DNA from: Cheiracanthium punctorium | Taxonomy: Eukaryota > Arthropoda > Arachnida > Araneae > Cheiracanthiidae | Assembly (NCBI GenBank): GCA_038373885.1 | Contig: JAWZYV010011900.1 | Location: forward strand, 124,001-188,000 | Direction of reading: 5' to 3' | DNA: 64,000 nt | Part shown: in pieces, positions 47,942-60,400 of the stretch | How positions within the stretch are numbered: position 1 is the first letter of the stretch | Layout of the letters: each line of letters starts with the position of its first letter | Translations under genes and position numbers: made by a program | Notes under the pieces: model-generated | Told to the model about the DNA's origin: nothing | Databases searched by the model: none | What the model saw: only the letters and a program-made list of their open reading frames with translations

Positions 47942-48145
47942 TCAAAATGCTCTATAATCCCCCCCCCCATAAGTTTTGTATGTTTTGCCTAAAACTAATA
48001 GAGCTTTCACAGACTCCATTAGTTTTAAAGAAACATACTCAGAACTTATAAAGGAAAAAAAAAATTGTAGAGCATTTTAAATTGTACAATGGGCTGAGCT
48101 TTGGTTAAGACTGATGAATTGACAAATATCAATGAAAAAGTACAG

Positions 48146-48440
48146 CCATAGTCAGATAATGCAGACGCGCACGCCTTGCATGGATATATTCAAAGATCTT
48201 GCTGATAGTTTTTTGGTAATTCCAAGGTTTCTCTTTTTTTATTATTTATTTAAGATGGATAGTTACCTAAACAAAATATTTTTATCACTATAGCACGAGC
48301 ATGTTGCGCAGATGTGTGTGCGTATGCATATACACGTGTTCATATACGCACTATGCATTCAGTTACCACGAGCTATTTTGTGTTTGCAGATAGTTTTGGA
48401 TTATGTGTGCAGATATAGTTTTTTCTTTTACTGACTATGA
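48146..48440. mobile_element. Insert in the foldback right arm
   Basis: Bounded by CCATAGTCAG and CTGACTATGA, which are inverted. It splits the arm between GTACAG and CTCC. The source family is unknown. Confidence 0.5.
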
Positions 48441-48939
48441 GCCCAGCTCCATTCTTTCATTCAATTTGTTAAAGATGAAAAATACTTGAATGAGTAAATG
48501 TAAATATAGATAAAAATTCTATTTCTTTTCATAGATGAAATTCTCATAGGCAAGCCCATTGTTTAGGGAACTTGGTTAAGAAATTAGACCAACACTTTTC
48601 CCACTAAGTAATTATTGACTAATAAATGAAAATGTTTTTGACCCCACATTGCTATGATTCTGAATCCTTATTGTGTGCTCTACCTCTTCTAAGGTTCTAC
48701 CCACTTTTTCAGATTCGCCCTGTATATCTGAATACAGGTTATTTTCTTTAAACCAAGCTTTTATTTGGAAAAACTGTATTTATGCAAAAAATTAAAAACA
48801 ATTGTTTTCTAAATTTTTACTTGAATAAATCTATTTCCTCTTGCTAATTTTAATCTGCTTAACCTTAATTTTAAAATACTGTTTTTAAATGTGAAACTCA
48901 TATTCTGTTAAAGTACTAAAATATTTCTTTGTATAATTG

Positions 48940-50201
48940 ACCGGTTGATTCAAAATAGATGTTAAAGCGATTACCTTTTAAAACCGCAAGTGATCGAAGT
49001 ATACTTTCAACTAGAAAAGTTCATTAAATAAAGAGCAGCTTTTAGATGGAACATATTAAATTGCAAAATTTAATTTTTATACAGTCCCTCCGTTCCTATC
49101 ACTTATATTTGAAGAAATGTTGTGTATCTAAAAAGGCAAATAAAAGTATCCCGTGTTTCGGAGTGGAATAGTTACCGAGATATTGCAAGTTAAAAATTTT
49201 AGCATTTTGTTGCCAAACACTAAGGGGGTGCCTCAAAAGTGAGAAAAGTAAAATTACTTTTCAACTGATGTTAATTTATGCTGAGTGTTCATTTGACTCC
49301 TGGAAATCTTATTTTAGCTAGAATTTTCCTGTAATGCATGCTTGGCAGTTTGTAGTGAAAGTTAACCCACGCCATCTCTAATACTCTTTAAAATTCCTTT
49401 TCTAGAAGCGTGACGTAATTTGAAGATGACATCTAAAAGATTAAACTATCGATAATTTCATAACCCAGTATCTGTCAGTTCAGGTAAAATTGTACCTGTT
49501 AATTTCACGCGTTCGAATGCGTCTAATTACAATTTTTAAACAAACTTGATCATTTATTAAATCATAGTTGGTTTCATAGAGTAACGATTTTTTCCTGCCT
49601 GTAAATGGCCGCCAGCTCAGCAGGTAAAGTTGTCAATTTTAACATAAAATATCTAACTGACTATTTAGGGGTCGATGCAGACAAAAATTGGGTCTGTTTT
49701 GCGGCTGCTTCACAAAATTACAGCGGATTAAACGGACCCCTTCACAAAAATACAGTGGATTAAAATGGCCCCTGCACAAAAACACAATTCATTAAAACAG
49801 TCCTTTATTGACATTTTAATCTGTTTCATCAATTATTTTAACAAAAAAGTGACTTATATTAAAAATTGGCATGAAAATTCACAAAAATAAGTGTTGAAAT
49901 TCAGAAAATTCCATATTGTAATTTACAAATATAAGCAGTTTTCACAAAAATGGGACCACGGATAAAAATTCTGGATCTACCCCTGCAATTTTACTTAGAG
50001 GCATGGGATTTTTTAAATTAATTTTCTTAGACACAGGGCAACATTTTTCTAAATGATAGGTACACAACTCTTAGTAAAAAAAAAATGGGCATATTTGAAA
50101 GCTTCCTTTTTATTTGACGAACTTATCTAATCGAAAGTATGTTTCGATCACTTACGGTTTAAAAGATAATTTCTTTAACATCTATTTTGAATCACCCAGT
50201 A
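48940..50201. mobile_element. Transposon with long inverted arms (about 90-200 bp)
   Basis: TTGATTCAAAATAGATGTTA at 48946 recurs inverted as TAACATCTATTTTGAATCAC near 50178. The match continues inward with gaps (AAGTGATCGAAGTATACTTTC against its inverse near 50135, ATTTGAAGAAATGTTGTGT against 50040-50060). Hosts the MITE at 49666. Superfamily unknown. Confidence 0.65.
49666..49985 (+). mobile_element. CGATGCAG-family MITE, fullest copy
   Basis: Ends TAGGGGTCGATGCAGAC and TCTGGATCTACCCCTG. The interior has three tandem variants of TTCACAAAAATACAGTGGAT plus TAAA. Nested in the 48940 element. Confidence 0.7.
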
Positions 50202-50653
50202 TAAAACATTACATTCCTTGTTGAAGTTCACTCCTTAAAGTTAAAGGAAAAATAAAAAAATGAATATGTAATTAGTGTGTAATGAGATAACAATATTTCC
50301 TCAAATTATTAATTTTCACAAATTTTGATTTTACAAACAATTATTTTATGTTTAATATGTCTATTTTTAATTGAAACATAAGGTTTGTTGCCAAAAAACA
50401 AAAAAATTTCATAAATGAAGTTTATTTAATTATTAGAGTGCTAGTGTAACAACTTTTTTCTGGAAGGATTTTTTCCAAACTAAAGTAAATGTATGGCCAG
50501 GAATTTGTTAGAACTCCCAAATCTGAGAAAATTGACTTCCAGTAACATTTTAGGTGCCCTGTCCCTATTGACAAAATGTAATTATGTAATTACATCATAT
50601 TTAGTTAAATATGTTCTTCATATTTAAATGTATCTAACTATTAAAGTAAAGTA

Positions 50654-51652
50654 CAGTAGAGCGCCGAAAATCCGGACACCTAAAAACCGGAAAGACCAAA
50701 AAACCGGATATTTTTTGGATTTCAGTTTTTTCCCTTCCCTCAAAAAATAAAAATAGATAAATAAATAAACTACAGGATGCTCAAGCATTAGACTAGTTTG
50801 TTATCATAACAATAGCGTCAATATATATATATCTATATATATACACATGCACACACACACACACATATATATATATATAGTATAGTATATATATATATCC
50901 AAAACCTCAGGGTAAAATCTGACTCGTGACCTAACTTTCCTTCTTTGCATTCCAAAGATTTAACTGTTATTTCCAAACAGAAACGCAAAAAGGGGGGTGG
51001 AGACACTTTCCTGTTAGTGTAAAGCATTTAAGCTTTAATAATCGGTAGAGATATTATTTTTAATTTAATGTTATTCTTTCTAAGGAGGCAAAGAAATTAA
51101 TTAAACTCTTTATAACATCATTCAAGTCTGCAGTAAAAACATACATTAGCGTAAATACCATTGGAAGCCTTGTTTAAAAAAACGCATAAATAAAAATATC
51201 AGTAAGCACATGCAACGAAGACAAGAATGTAACAACTTGTTTGGAAAGCGAAAGCTCCAGTCACAGACAAACCAGTCACTCCCGTGAAGGGGGGAACGTC
51301 TGCGCACCCACAATCAGGGATGGCGATAAAAATTGCTGTTATATCTTTTTATCCTTTGATACTGGAAGATTTTTTTTAATTTTAAGTTATGACTACGTTC
51401 ACGTTATTGGGCAAGCAATATATTCGCGGCAATTAGTAGGGCGGAATTCAATTGAACAATTTCTACAGTACAACCTACGGATCGCGGCGATTTCGAAAAA
51501 CGTTATAAAAATACATAGTTCACGGCGAGACCCCGTAATCCATGACGTAGCCGCTACTTTTTTTTTTTTTTTTTAATGGCCAATATTCCGGAAAATCCGA
51601 GAATCCGGAATCGCCGTAGTCCCGTCCATTCCGGATTTTCGGCTTTGTACTG
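50654..51652 (+). mobile_element. pogo/Tigger-like element, 999 bp
   Basis: Ends CAGTAGAGCGCCGAAAATCC and GGATTTTCGGCTTTGTACTG, with TA on both sides. It contains an (AT)n/(AC)n tract (50820-50900) and no recognisable transposase. Confidence 0.8.
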
Positions 51653-52414
51653 TACATATAAAATTCATGAGTCAGTTCTATGGTGTTGGATGTTCAAACA
51701 TCACATGTTGGATGTGTACATTTCAGCAGGGTCAGCAGTCACCTCTGTAATAATATATAAAAAAATAATATTCAGTCATAACAAAAACAGTTTAAACAAA
51801 GAAATTATTTTAGATATTGTTTATGAAATAAATTATTTGAACATTAAACAATAAAAGTAAGAGCTTATCTTTAAAATATTTGAATAAATCTATTTCCTCT
51901 ATGTTTGATACAGTGGCCCATGCAGCAAAATTTCTGATACTGTGATGTACCCCGTTATGCGATTATGGGCTGTGTAGTTCCTTCTACACCCCTTTAGATT
52001 TCTGGTGTATGGTTTTAAAACACCATTTATATAAATTATAAATATATATTTTTTAAAATAAAGTTCTGAATGTTGATATAATCTGATAGTTATTACCTAA
52101 AGATTGAATAAATAAAGTATAACTAGAAAGCCTTTAGAAGCCACCTTAAAAAGTACCCCCACTTCCTTTAAATAATTGGACATCCAACAGAAATGATTAT
52201 TATCATTATTTAAGCACATTTGACATTTTTGAAAAAATACGTTTTTCCTAACTAGCTTGTATGTCAGTTTTTAAATCATCATAAGTTTTGAGTTAAAAGA
52301 CAAAAATATTTTACAAATAAAGTAATTAATGAAAGTTATGAAGGTCTGATTAATGGAGATCAACTGATAGTATTTTCACCAATACCTTATTTTTTCACGC
52401 AGTGTCAGTAGTTT

Positions 52415-52535
52415 CTCCTTTTAAAAGTATCTGCGCAGTATCTGTTCCCTATTCGTTTGTCCATTTTGACCAGTATTTTTCACGCAATACTTAACTCTTC
52501 TCGAAGAAAAACTATGCAGATACTTTTAAAAGGAG
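52415..52535. repeat. 20-bp perfect inverted repeat, 81-base spacer
   Basis: CTCCTTTTAAAAGTATCTGC (52415-52434) and its exact inverse (52516-52535). Could be the ends of a 121-bp MITE; the TSD is not obvious. Confidence 0.85.
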
Positions 52536-54318
52536 CATAAATTTGTTGCAGTTTGTTGACTATGTAATTGTTTCTTTTTTAAATTAGAACTAACTAGCAA
52601 GCATAAGATAATATTGTAAATACAATAATATTTGGATGAGCAAAAAATTTCTTTTACAACAGTGACAACAGCAAATTTATGTTGATTCATCCTAGTAACT
52701 AAGTCAATCATTTTCACAAAAACAATTTGTGGCTTTTAACCAGCCACAAATTGCTTTTGTAAATTTTGTGTGTTTCTTTTTTTTATTGTATATTTAAAAC
52801 AATGTTACTTTTTGAGAAAGGCTTGTTCTCAATGAAAAATTCTGGTGTCTAATTATGATCGATAGGTTTAAAAACATGACTTATTGCAAATAGTCTTATA
52901 AAATTTGAACAGGCAAGTTCTTGAAACATACAGTAAATACCCATTGTTGCTGATTTAGAGCACTTTAAATAGAAAAGAAAAGGAATAATACAGTAGAATT
53001 ATTTTGCCAATGCCACAACTAGAGTTTCCATCATTCGGGGCAAACTTCAATTAGGATGCCCTCACATGGAATCAAAGCTGATTTTGGTGTTCCCCCTTAC
53101 ATTGGTACCTAGGGCATGTGTCTTGTTTGCACTCCTTCTGTTGCCGACCTGCATTTTACTGTATTCTTTTTTCTGTTTTTAATGTTCTTCAAAGGGCACA
53201 AATTTTTATGTGTGGGTTAGGCAAAGTATCATTAATTTTAATAAGAGTGAGAGGTGCACTAGTCATAAAAGCTGTCCCTTATAAACAAAATTGTAGTTTT
53301 AATCCCAGTTGCAGAATTTTCTGTACCAGTCTGCAATGCAGATTTAAAAATTCAAAAATAGTCTGCAAGGTAAACTGCTGGTACGTGGCAGGTTACCCAT
53401 AAAATGCACATTAAATCAGCTCATTTATCTTATATGTCAAATGTGCAGCATTTGCCCAATTTAGAGCATTCATTTTACCTACAATTTCAAGTTGTGTAGA
53501 TTTTTCTTGTTCAGTTGCATAATTTTGATAACCAGTTAAGAGTTACCCCCCCCCCTTTTTTTATGAAATTTTCTGCGAAGTACTGGCCAACAAAAATGTC
53601 TCCTTCCAATTCACTTTTTCAGATAGCATTTTAATGAATTTTATAAGCACGTTTTATATTTTGATGCAACAAAATTTCAAAACTTGGTTGAAAAATAAAA
53701 ACTCACCCAAAATATTAAGAAATATTTTGGAATATTTTGGCGGAACAATCATTATTTATCAAAAATATGTAGTAATTTTAACTGTTAATACAAAAGTTAG
53801 CATGATGTATTAAAGTTGATTATTCACAAAAAGGATGGAGAAAGATTGATATTAAATCACTCTGTGCAGTCGGCGAGATCGTTCGATATGAACACTTGAA
53901 ATAGGCTGCAGACCTTCTCAAGAATCTGCGACGAGCGTCGCCGTGTCGCACGGTTTCTGCAACCGGAGTTTTAATGTTATTTTAAAGCTACATGCCGATA
54001 TACCAAAATAGGCATATTGTAATGTACTAATAATGTGCATAAAGAAGCGTACAGTATTGGTATAGGCTGATTTTCAAAATTGAAAGTTTATGTTATTTTT
54101 AAAAATGAAGTTCTAGGCAGGATTGGTATTGGTTATCATTTGAAATTTGGCATTGGTCATATCACTACTGATAAGACTGCCTTTATTTCATTCTGAAAAC
54201 TACTATTAAGGCGCAAAAATTCTTAGTCACATAGGATTTATAAAATGCTTCTGGTTGTAAATGTTACATTAACTTATATTTGATATGATTTATTTATGCA
54301 ATTTTTTTTTCCTTTTAG

Positions 54319-54391
54319 GTACACATAATTTTGTGACAAAATCATTAGCTTACCATACCTAAAATGAAATTGGACATTTCTTTATAAAAGA
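54319..54391 (+). other. 5' UTR part of receptor exon 1, with splice acceptor
   Basis: A strong pyrimidine tract and acceptor (TTTTTTTTTCCTTTTAG) ends at 54318, 73 bases before the start codon. This implies at least one upstream non-coding exon. A 7-codon uORF lies inside. Confidence 0.6.
54364..54387 (+). promoter_or_regulatory. Seven-codon upstream ORF (MKLDISL) before the receptor start
   Basis: ATG AAA TTG GAC ATT TCT TTA TAA reads as a complete minimal uORF. Its stop ends at 54387, four bases before the receptor ATG at 54392. It is the only upstream ATG in this exon. Such spacing could limit translation of the receptor; that effect is inference. Confidence 0.5.
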
Positions 54392-54473
54392 ATGGCTCTA
54401 TGGAGGTTTCTGCTTTTGATTTTGCTTTTTATTACGTCTGCATCATGTTGTGGCATGAGCATGAACTATGGCA
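54392..54473 (+). CDS. Receptor coding exon 1: signal peptide
   Basis: The exon encodes MALWRFLLLILLFITSASC followed by CGMSMNYG. The leader has a short basic start and a leucine-rich core, with a likely cleavage site in the SASC/CG region. It ends with one base of a split codon at the donor GGCA|GTAAGT, and joining to 57618 makes that codon Asn. The ATG at 54392 is chosen because it opens directly onto the leader and follows the stop of a short uORF by four bases. Confidence 0.85.
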
Positions 54474-57400
54474 GTAAGTGTGCTCTACTTTTTAATTTTT
54501 TAAAAATATTTCTTTACAGTATAGAACCTCTTATCTGGAAAACCAGTTATCCAGAATCATTTTCGATCGATTAAATTCCTATTTTTTTTCCCGAAAGAAA
54601 AGCAAAAAATGAGGGTTTTTTTATATTTCTAATGTTTTTGTTTTTTTATTTTGAGTACTATACTGCTAGAATTTATAAAGTAAGCAATCTGGTAAGGTAA
54701 TTTATTTATTTCTTTAGTACATGACTAAGTTTTCAAAAAGTTATCATATATTTACTGCTTCCTCTCTAAATGATTTTTATTTATCTTAATCAAGTTTTTT
54801 TATATTATTTTTCTAGTATATTAACAATTAATGTTTAATTCTAATCAAAAATAGAGAGTAACATTTATGTTACCAATCAAATCAGTAGATGTCATGTTAA
54901 TCCCCAACCAGTTATCCAGAATACACCCGGTCCCAACCATTCCAGATAACAGGTTCTATACTGTATTATTTTTATTAGTGATTTTAATAGTAACAATTGG
55001 AATCGAAGCTCGCCCACTTAAATCATTTGGTTTTAATAAAAGTACTGATTTAAACATGGTATAAAAAATTTCTTTTGCATGTCATGAAAATAATGTTTTG
55101 ATCAAGGTGTAAAAAAATAAATAAATCTTTTGTTTTATTTAAATCTGATTTTTTTATTTGTTGATAGTTAATTTTTATACATGGAAGCCAAATTTTTACT
55201 GTGATTTGCTTCTTTCTAATAACAATGGCTCTTGAATGCAGGTTTTAAGCTGAGTTTAAAAATACCTTAGCAAAAAAAGCTAAAATAAGGAAAAAACCTT
55301 TAGCAAAATGCTAAAAAGATTATTTCCATTTTTTCTCCGGGAGATAGTGCCTGATCTCATTTTCCTCTATTGTTTTTGCAGTGGTCTTGAAAATCACAGA
55401 CGCAGGTTATACATTTAAATTCAATGTTGAAAATAAAAGATTATCCCACCACCGTTCTATAGTTATTCCATAACAGGAAGTCTTTATTTTTATCCCTGTT
55501 TCTCTTCAATATTTCAGTTCTAAATTTTCTCTGAATACTTTTGCAAAAAAGCGAAAACCCATTCATTCTATTTTAGCATTTTGACAAGTCTTTTTGCATT
55601 ATGCTAAAAATGCGACCATATCTTAAACCTTGCTTAAATGTAGTAGCTCAAATGGGAATTTTCCAATAAAAAGTTTGCTTTTTTCTTAATACTACTATGT
55701 CAGTTTTACTCCACTTTTTTTGTGTTTTCAAAGTCTGTTCTTTGTTTTTGGATGCCATTTTCCGAAAACTTGCATTTATAAATAGAATGCACAAAAGCTC
55801 ACTGGAGAAATGCCCTGTGATTTAACAGGTATTTTCATTGAATGAGCTATACATAATTCCTTTTTTTTTTAATTTATTCATTGCTAAATAAGTAGCAGTT
55901 GACGTAGACATGGGACTAGAAACTCAGTTTAAAAAATAAAGCTGGTATTTGTTGCTCAAAAATTGCTTTTAAAATAATCTGCTCAGTGAATTAATTGTTT
56001 GCTCCAAGAAAAAAAAAAACTTCTGCTGAGACAACAACTTGCTATTATCACAAATCCCTTTGAAACTTTCTGTATTTTGTGATGTTATTTTTTTTCAATT
56101 CAACAATAAAGAATTGTTCTTTTTGTTTTATTACATTTAGTATAACCTGATGAGGCATAGGTATAATTATGTTTCTATTTTTTAGTAGCTAGTCAATTTT
56201 TATATTATCTTCTACAATTTGTATTTCACTGTGCAATATGCCTTGGCAAAAGCAAATAAACATTTAAGCCATATTTTATGAATAATTTTAGTTACCATAC
56301 TGGAAAACGTTTCTAATTTCATTGCAATGGTTCTAAATCCTTCTGTCACATTTAAAGTCACAATTTTCTATGTGGCACATATAAATATTAATAAATATTA
56401 ATTTATTTGCAAATTGCATAGTAGTGTAGCTCCTTGGGAGTATCTCAACCTACACCACTTGAAGCACTGAATGTGTAAAGTATAGATGTGCAGTGTATTG
56501 TTTAACGTTGAAATTAGGGGCATTCAAGATAGTTTTATTTTCAAATGCTTTTATTTAAACTATTTTATTTTTTGCTTAAAAAATATTTTTACGAAAAAAC
56601 AGGATAAAGGGATTGTACATCTTTCAGAAAGAAAAAAAAAAAAAAATTTTATGTACTTATGTGAGATATTCCAAAATGCAGTTAACAGTAAACTTTAGTG
56701 TGGCATGATACTTTAAAAGAACTAATTTCTGTTTGCAAGACTGATTCTTTCTCCTCGGAAAGTGCAGTTACATAATATTTGACCCATGTATCAATTTTAA
56801 GAGTCATTTCAAACTAACTTTTTTGTCCACCATTTTAATTAAAAAAAAAATAGCAGCAAATGTTTAAAAACCAAAATTTTTCTTCAAATTATGAAGAAAA
56901 AAAATCAAATTGATTTCCATAAAGTGCAGATGACCTTCTGCATTATGCAAAAGAGAAATCTATATCAGAACTGTCAAAAATTAGCTGAAACAACATACAC
57001 CTCCCCCTTGTAACCCTCCAAGCAGCTGAGACGTAAAATTCACGTCAACTTTGTTCCAGGTTTTCACTGCAATGCATCTATAACTTAAATTAATTATAAC
57101 AGCTCATTTAAACATGAAAATCTGTTCCCAGAAGTTACATGCTCTGTAAGTAATTTAGGAACTTGTTTCTTAATAAGTACAAATCCGTCCCTATCCAAAA
57201 TTTTATTTTTTGTAGATAATTTAAATGATTTGCATAAATGAATTTTACAGTAAAGAACAACTTTACATTAATTTGCACATTTCCTGCACGCTCAGAGGTT
57301 AAGCATAGCAAAAAGTGTGTATAACTTGTAAATTTCTTTATCCTAGATTTATTGTTGTCTGATGCAAGATTGTGCCTGGTTTAAAATGATGCAGGACCCA

Positions 57401-60400
57401 TGTTTGGGGGAAAAAATGTCATAAGGCAACTATTTAATACATTTGTAGAAATAATGTGTTTTTCATATGCAAATTTCTTAACTCAAAGCCACAAAGTAAA
57501 ATAAAATTACCCAGAATTTAGCATCTTTTCTTTTCTCCCTGTGATAACAAATTTACCTATTTCTTTATAAAGAGTGTTCCTTGTTAAAATTTGTATTTTT
57601 CTTTTCCTTTTTTCCAGATATCACACCTGTCGATCCGGCCCTTAACGTAAATGACACTCTCAGAGTACAGTGTTCTTTATTCAATTCTTCTATCACATAT
57701 GAAAATAGAACTTACTCGGTGTCTTCTGAAAATTTGCGCTTCAAATTCCAAAGTGAATATCTGGAGGACATTAATGTTATAGATGATCTATCCATAGAGT
57801 ATGTTGTTGAGAGTGCTCATGAAGATGATTCTGGTCTTTATAGTTGTTACGTAACGATACCAGAATTAGATGCCAAAGTTTTTGTTTGTGCGACCTCTGT
57901 GGAAGTTGGCTGTAAGTATACTTTTTTCTTATTTTTTTACTACAATTTACATTCTTTTTAAAAAACAAAACTTTTATTTAGTCCTAGTATGAATTATATG
58001 TATCCACAGAAAACATTAAGAAAACTATAATTTTGTTTTTTTTTTTTCAAACTAAAATGGTTTTTGTTTCTGTTTCTTTGACTTTGAAAAACCTTATTCG
58101 AAATAAAAATAAAATAAAACAAAAATTACTGGGATTTAAAAAAGGGTGGAAATTATTTCTTTGGAAATTTTTTTAATTAATGCTTTTTCCTTAATTTATT
58201 GACTCTAATAAATTACTCTTTACTTTTTGGCTTGTTCACCTAGGTTTTTTTTTTCGTTCTTTTTTAAAAATACAGGTACATTATTCAAGATGCATTTCTT
58301 TTCAAATTAACAATGTTCACATGTTTCTTCTATACCTTTTATTTTTATTCTAAGATTTGTTCTACCCATGTGTGTATGTATTTGGTTTAAGATTCCTCTT
58401 TGAGAGAACTTCTACATATCTAAAATTGTTTGTATAAAAGTAATGGTTTAACAGTTACATCTCAATTTATAGCAGCAGTTTCTCTGTGGAACTGTAGTTC
58501 ATTATATATAGATACACAAATTTAACCATGCTAACTTTATATATGAGAGGGTGTGATATTTCAATGAGTTTTATTGGTCTAAAAAATGTTGCAAATGTGT
58601 ATTTTAATAGTCAATCACTTTAATATTTTAATTTTACTGCCTTTGTAGAAAACTTTTACTCCTTCCCTTTCTTTTGTAATGCATTTAACTTACAGTATAT
58701 GTTAAATGTTTTTGTCAAGGGAAAATTTCTGAACTTCTGTGCATATGTAATTTTATGAGCACATTAACAGTGGTGATTGAATAAAAGCAGGGCGACTTGA
58801 ATGTTTCTTCAAGAGTCAAAATTTAGGCTTGTGTTATGATTTATGTATATTCTTCCTTGTGCACAGCTAGGAAAAATGCATAGGGATGTTTCAGCTCTTG
58901 CCCACTCTTAGGTCTGCCAAGCTGTATCAGATAAAAGATCTTCAAAGACAAAGCAGGGTCTTCACCTGATACTTTTGCAATTAAATTAAAAATAAAGCAA
59001 CTTCTGTAACCCATTTTTTTCTAACCAAAAAAGTATTCCTTTTTGATACTATTTTAACATATTTGGAGACTTTTGCTTTACTGTAAGCAACTGATTTAGC
59101 GATCCGAAAAAGACAAGTTTTGTTATGTGTTATTTCTTTCCTCTCTAAGCTTTATCTGCCACCAGATTGATTCCTAGAAGCCTCTCTAGGACTGTGTATT
59201 TGCATATGCCTGGGTTTCTCGGGTCATTGTGATACATTTTTGTATTCAGTCAAAGTTATATATTTGCAAGAGAACTGGAAAATGTAGTGAATTATGGGAA
59301 AAAAAAAAAAAAAAAAAAAATCATTTTGTACATTTTTAGACTTAATAATGTCACTAAAAAATTTACAATTGTTATTTGTATTCAATCCATTTGTGGCATG
59401 TGAGAAATGTGTGAGAGAGAACAAGACAATATAATAAGCAAGCAAAAAAAAAAAATCAATTTGATTATTTCAACTTGCTTTTCTTAATGCTACTATGTCA
59501 ATGGTACATTTTATCCTATAGAAAAAAAAGGCCGCTATTTTGGCTATAAAAGTATGAAGTGTCTCGGCATATTTGTAAAATTATGAATATATTTGAAATA
59601 TTAGCTGCTAGAAACTCACTGCATTTGCTACTGTACCATTGAAAAATGTGTAATTGCTGGTTAAGTTCCACTGTTAATAACAAGAATTTATTACTTACAA
59701 GATTTTATTGCATTCACACAGTGACAACATAGCATGTCTTTTTAAAAATATTCTCCAAATCTAGAAATTACTTTTTTATATCCATAAATAATTTAATTTT
59801 AATGTTATAAAACACTTTCCTCTATTTTCAGATAAACCTTTGCCAGTTAAAAACTTCTCTTGCATCAGTTATGAATATACCAACTTAACATGTTCCTGGG
59901 TTAAACCTTTTAATCCAGTTTCAACAAAATATGAACTTTATGACTACATCAGACTTGAAAGGTACAAAACTAAGTCATTTTATAAAATATATTTAAATGT
60001 CATATTTTTATTACTATTATTACTAATAACAACATTAATGCAAGGATTAGTTGCAAATTTCTACTATTTTAGTTATTCAGCAATAGTTAAATTTAACTTG
60101 ATAAATATTTTTCCTCAAATGCAAGTTATAATTAATTCTTTACCAGTTATCTTAGTGAATACATATTGTGTATGTTTTATTGCGCATGCATATAATTTTC
60201 TCACATATATATATATATATATATATATAGTAAAAAGGCTTAACTTACGAATCAATGTAGTATCCACTTAGCAGATACAAAATTCTAAATATCCATAGAA
60301 GGATAAATGTTTTGATTTAGGGAAACATTCATAATTAAACAACATATCCAAAAAGAGCCAAATATATGAAGCCAATAAAAGGGAAAAACGATTATGTAGA

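Larger units (their letters stand above)
47715..48492. repeat. Large foldback (imperfect palindrome) with two insertions
   Basis: Left arm 47715-47842 pairs with 48068-48148 plus 48439-48492. The middle (47956-48060) is itself a hairpin (ATAAGTT..AACTTAT, AAACTAAT..ATTAGTTT). Copy B of the retroposon interrupts the left side and a ~295-bp piece the right arm. Confidence 0.75.
34419..54318 (+). other. Presumed first intron of the receptor gene (about 19.9 kb)
   Basis: No protein-coding exon is visible. It holds the LINE fragment, the hairpin at 36928, SINE A at 41511, MITEs, tandem repeats and foldback sequences listed separately. Stretches with nothing recognised are 34419-35724, 38361-39667, 39981-41154, 41715-43142, 43718-44784, 47147-47714, 48493-48939, 51655-52414 and 52536-54318, all AT-rich. 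The T run at 45941-45975 exceeds 30 bases. Confidence 0.35.

Noticed and set aside
51241..51576. A 111-codon ORF inside the 999-bp pogo-like element
   Set aside because: It shows no transposase-like motif (no HTH or DDE pattern) and runs into a T tract.
54867..55064. A 65-codon ORF with a hydrophobic middle
   Set aside because: It starts inside the pogo-like MITE and crosses its right border, so it is a chance ORF.
57777..57968. Minus-strand ORF opposite receptor exon 2
   Set aside because: It is the shadow of the Ig-like exon, which has matching splice sites and motifs on the + strand.
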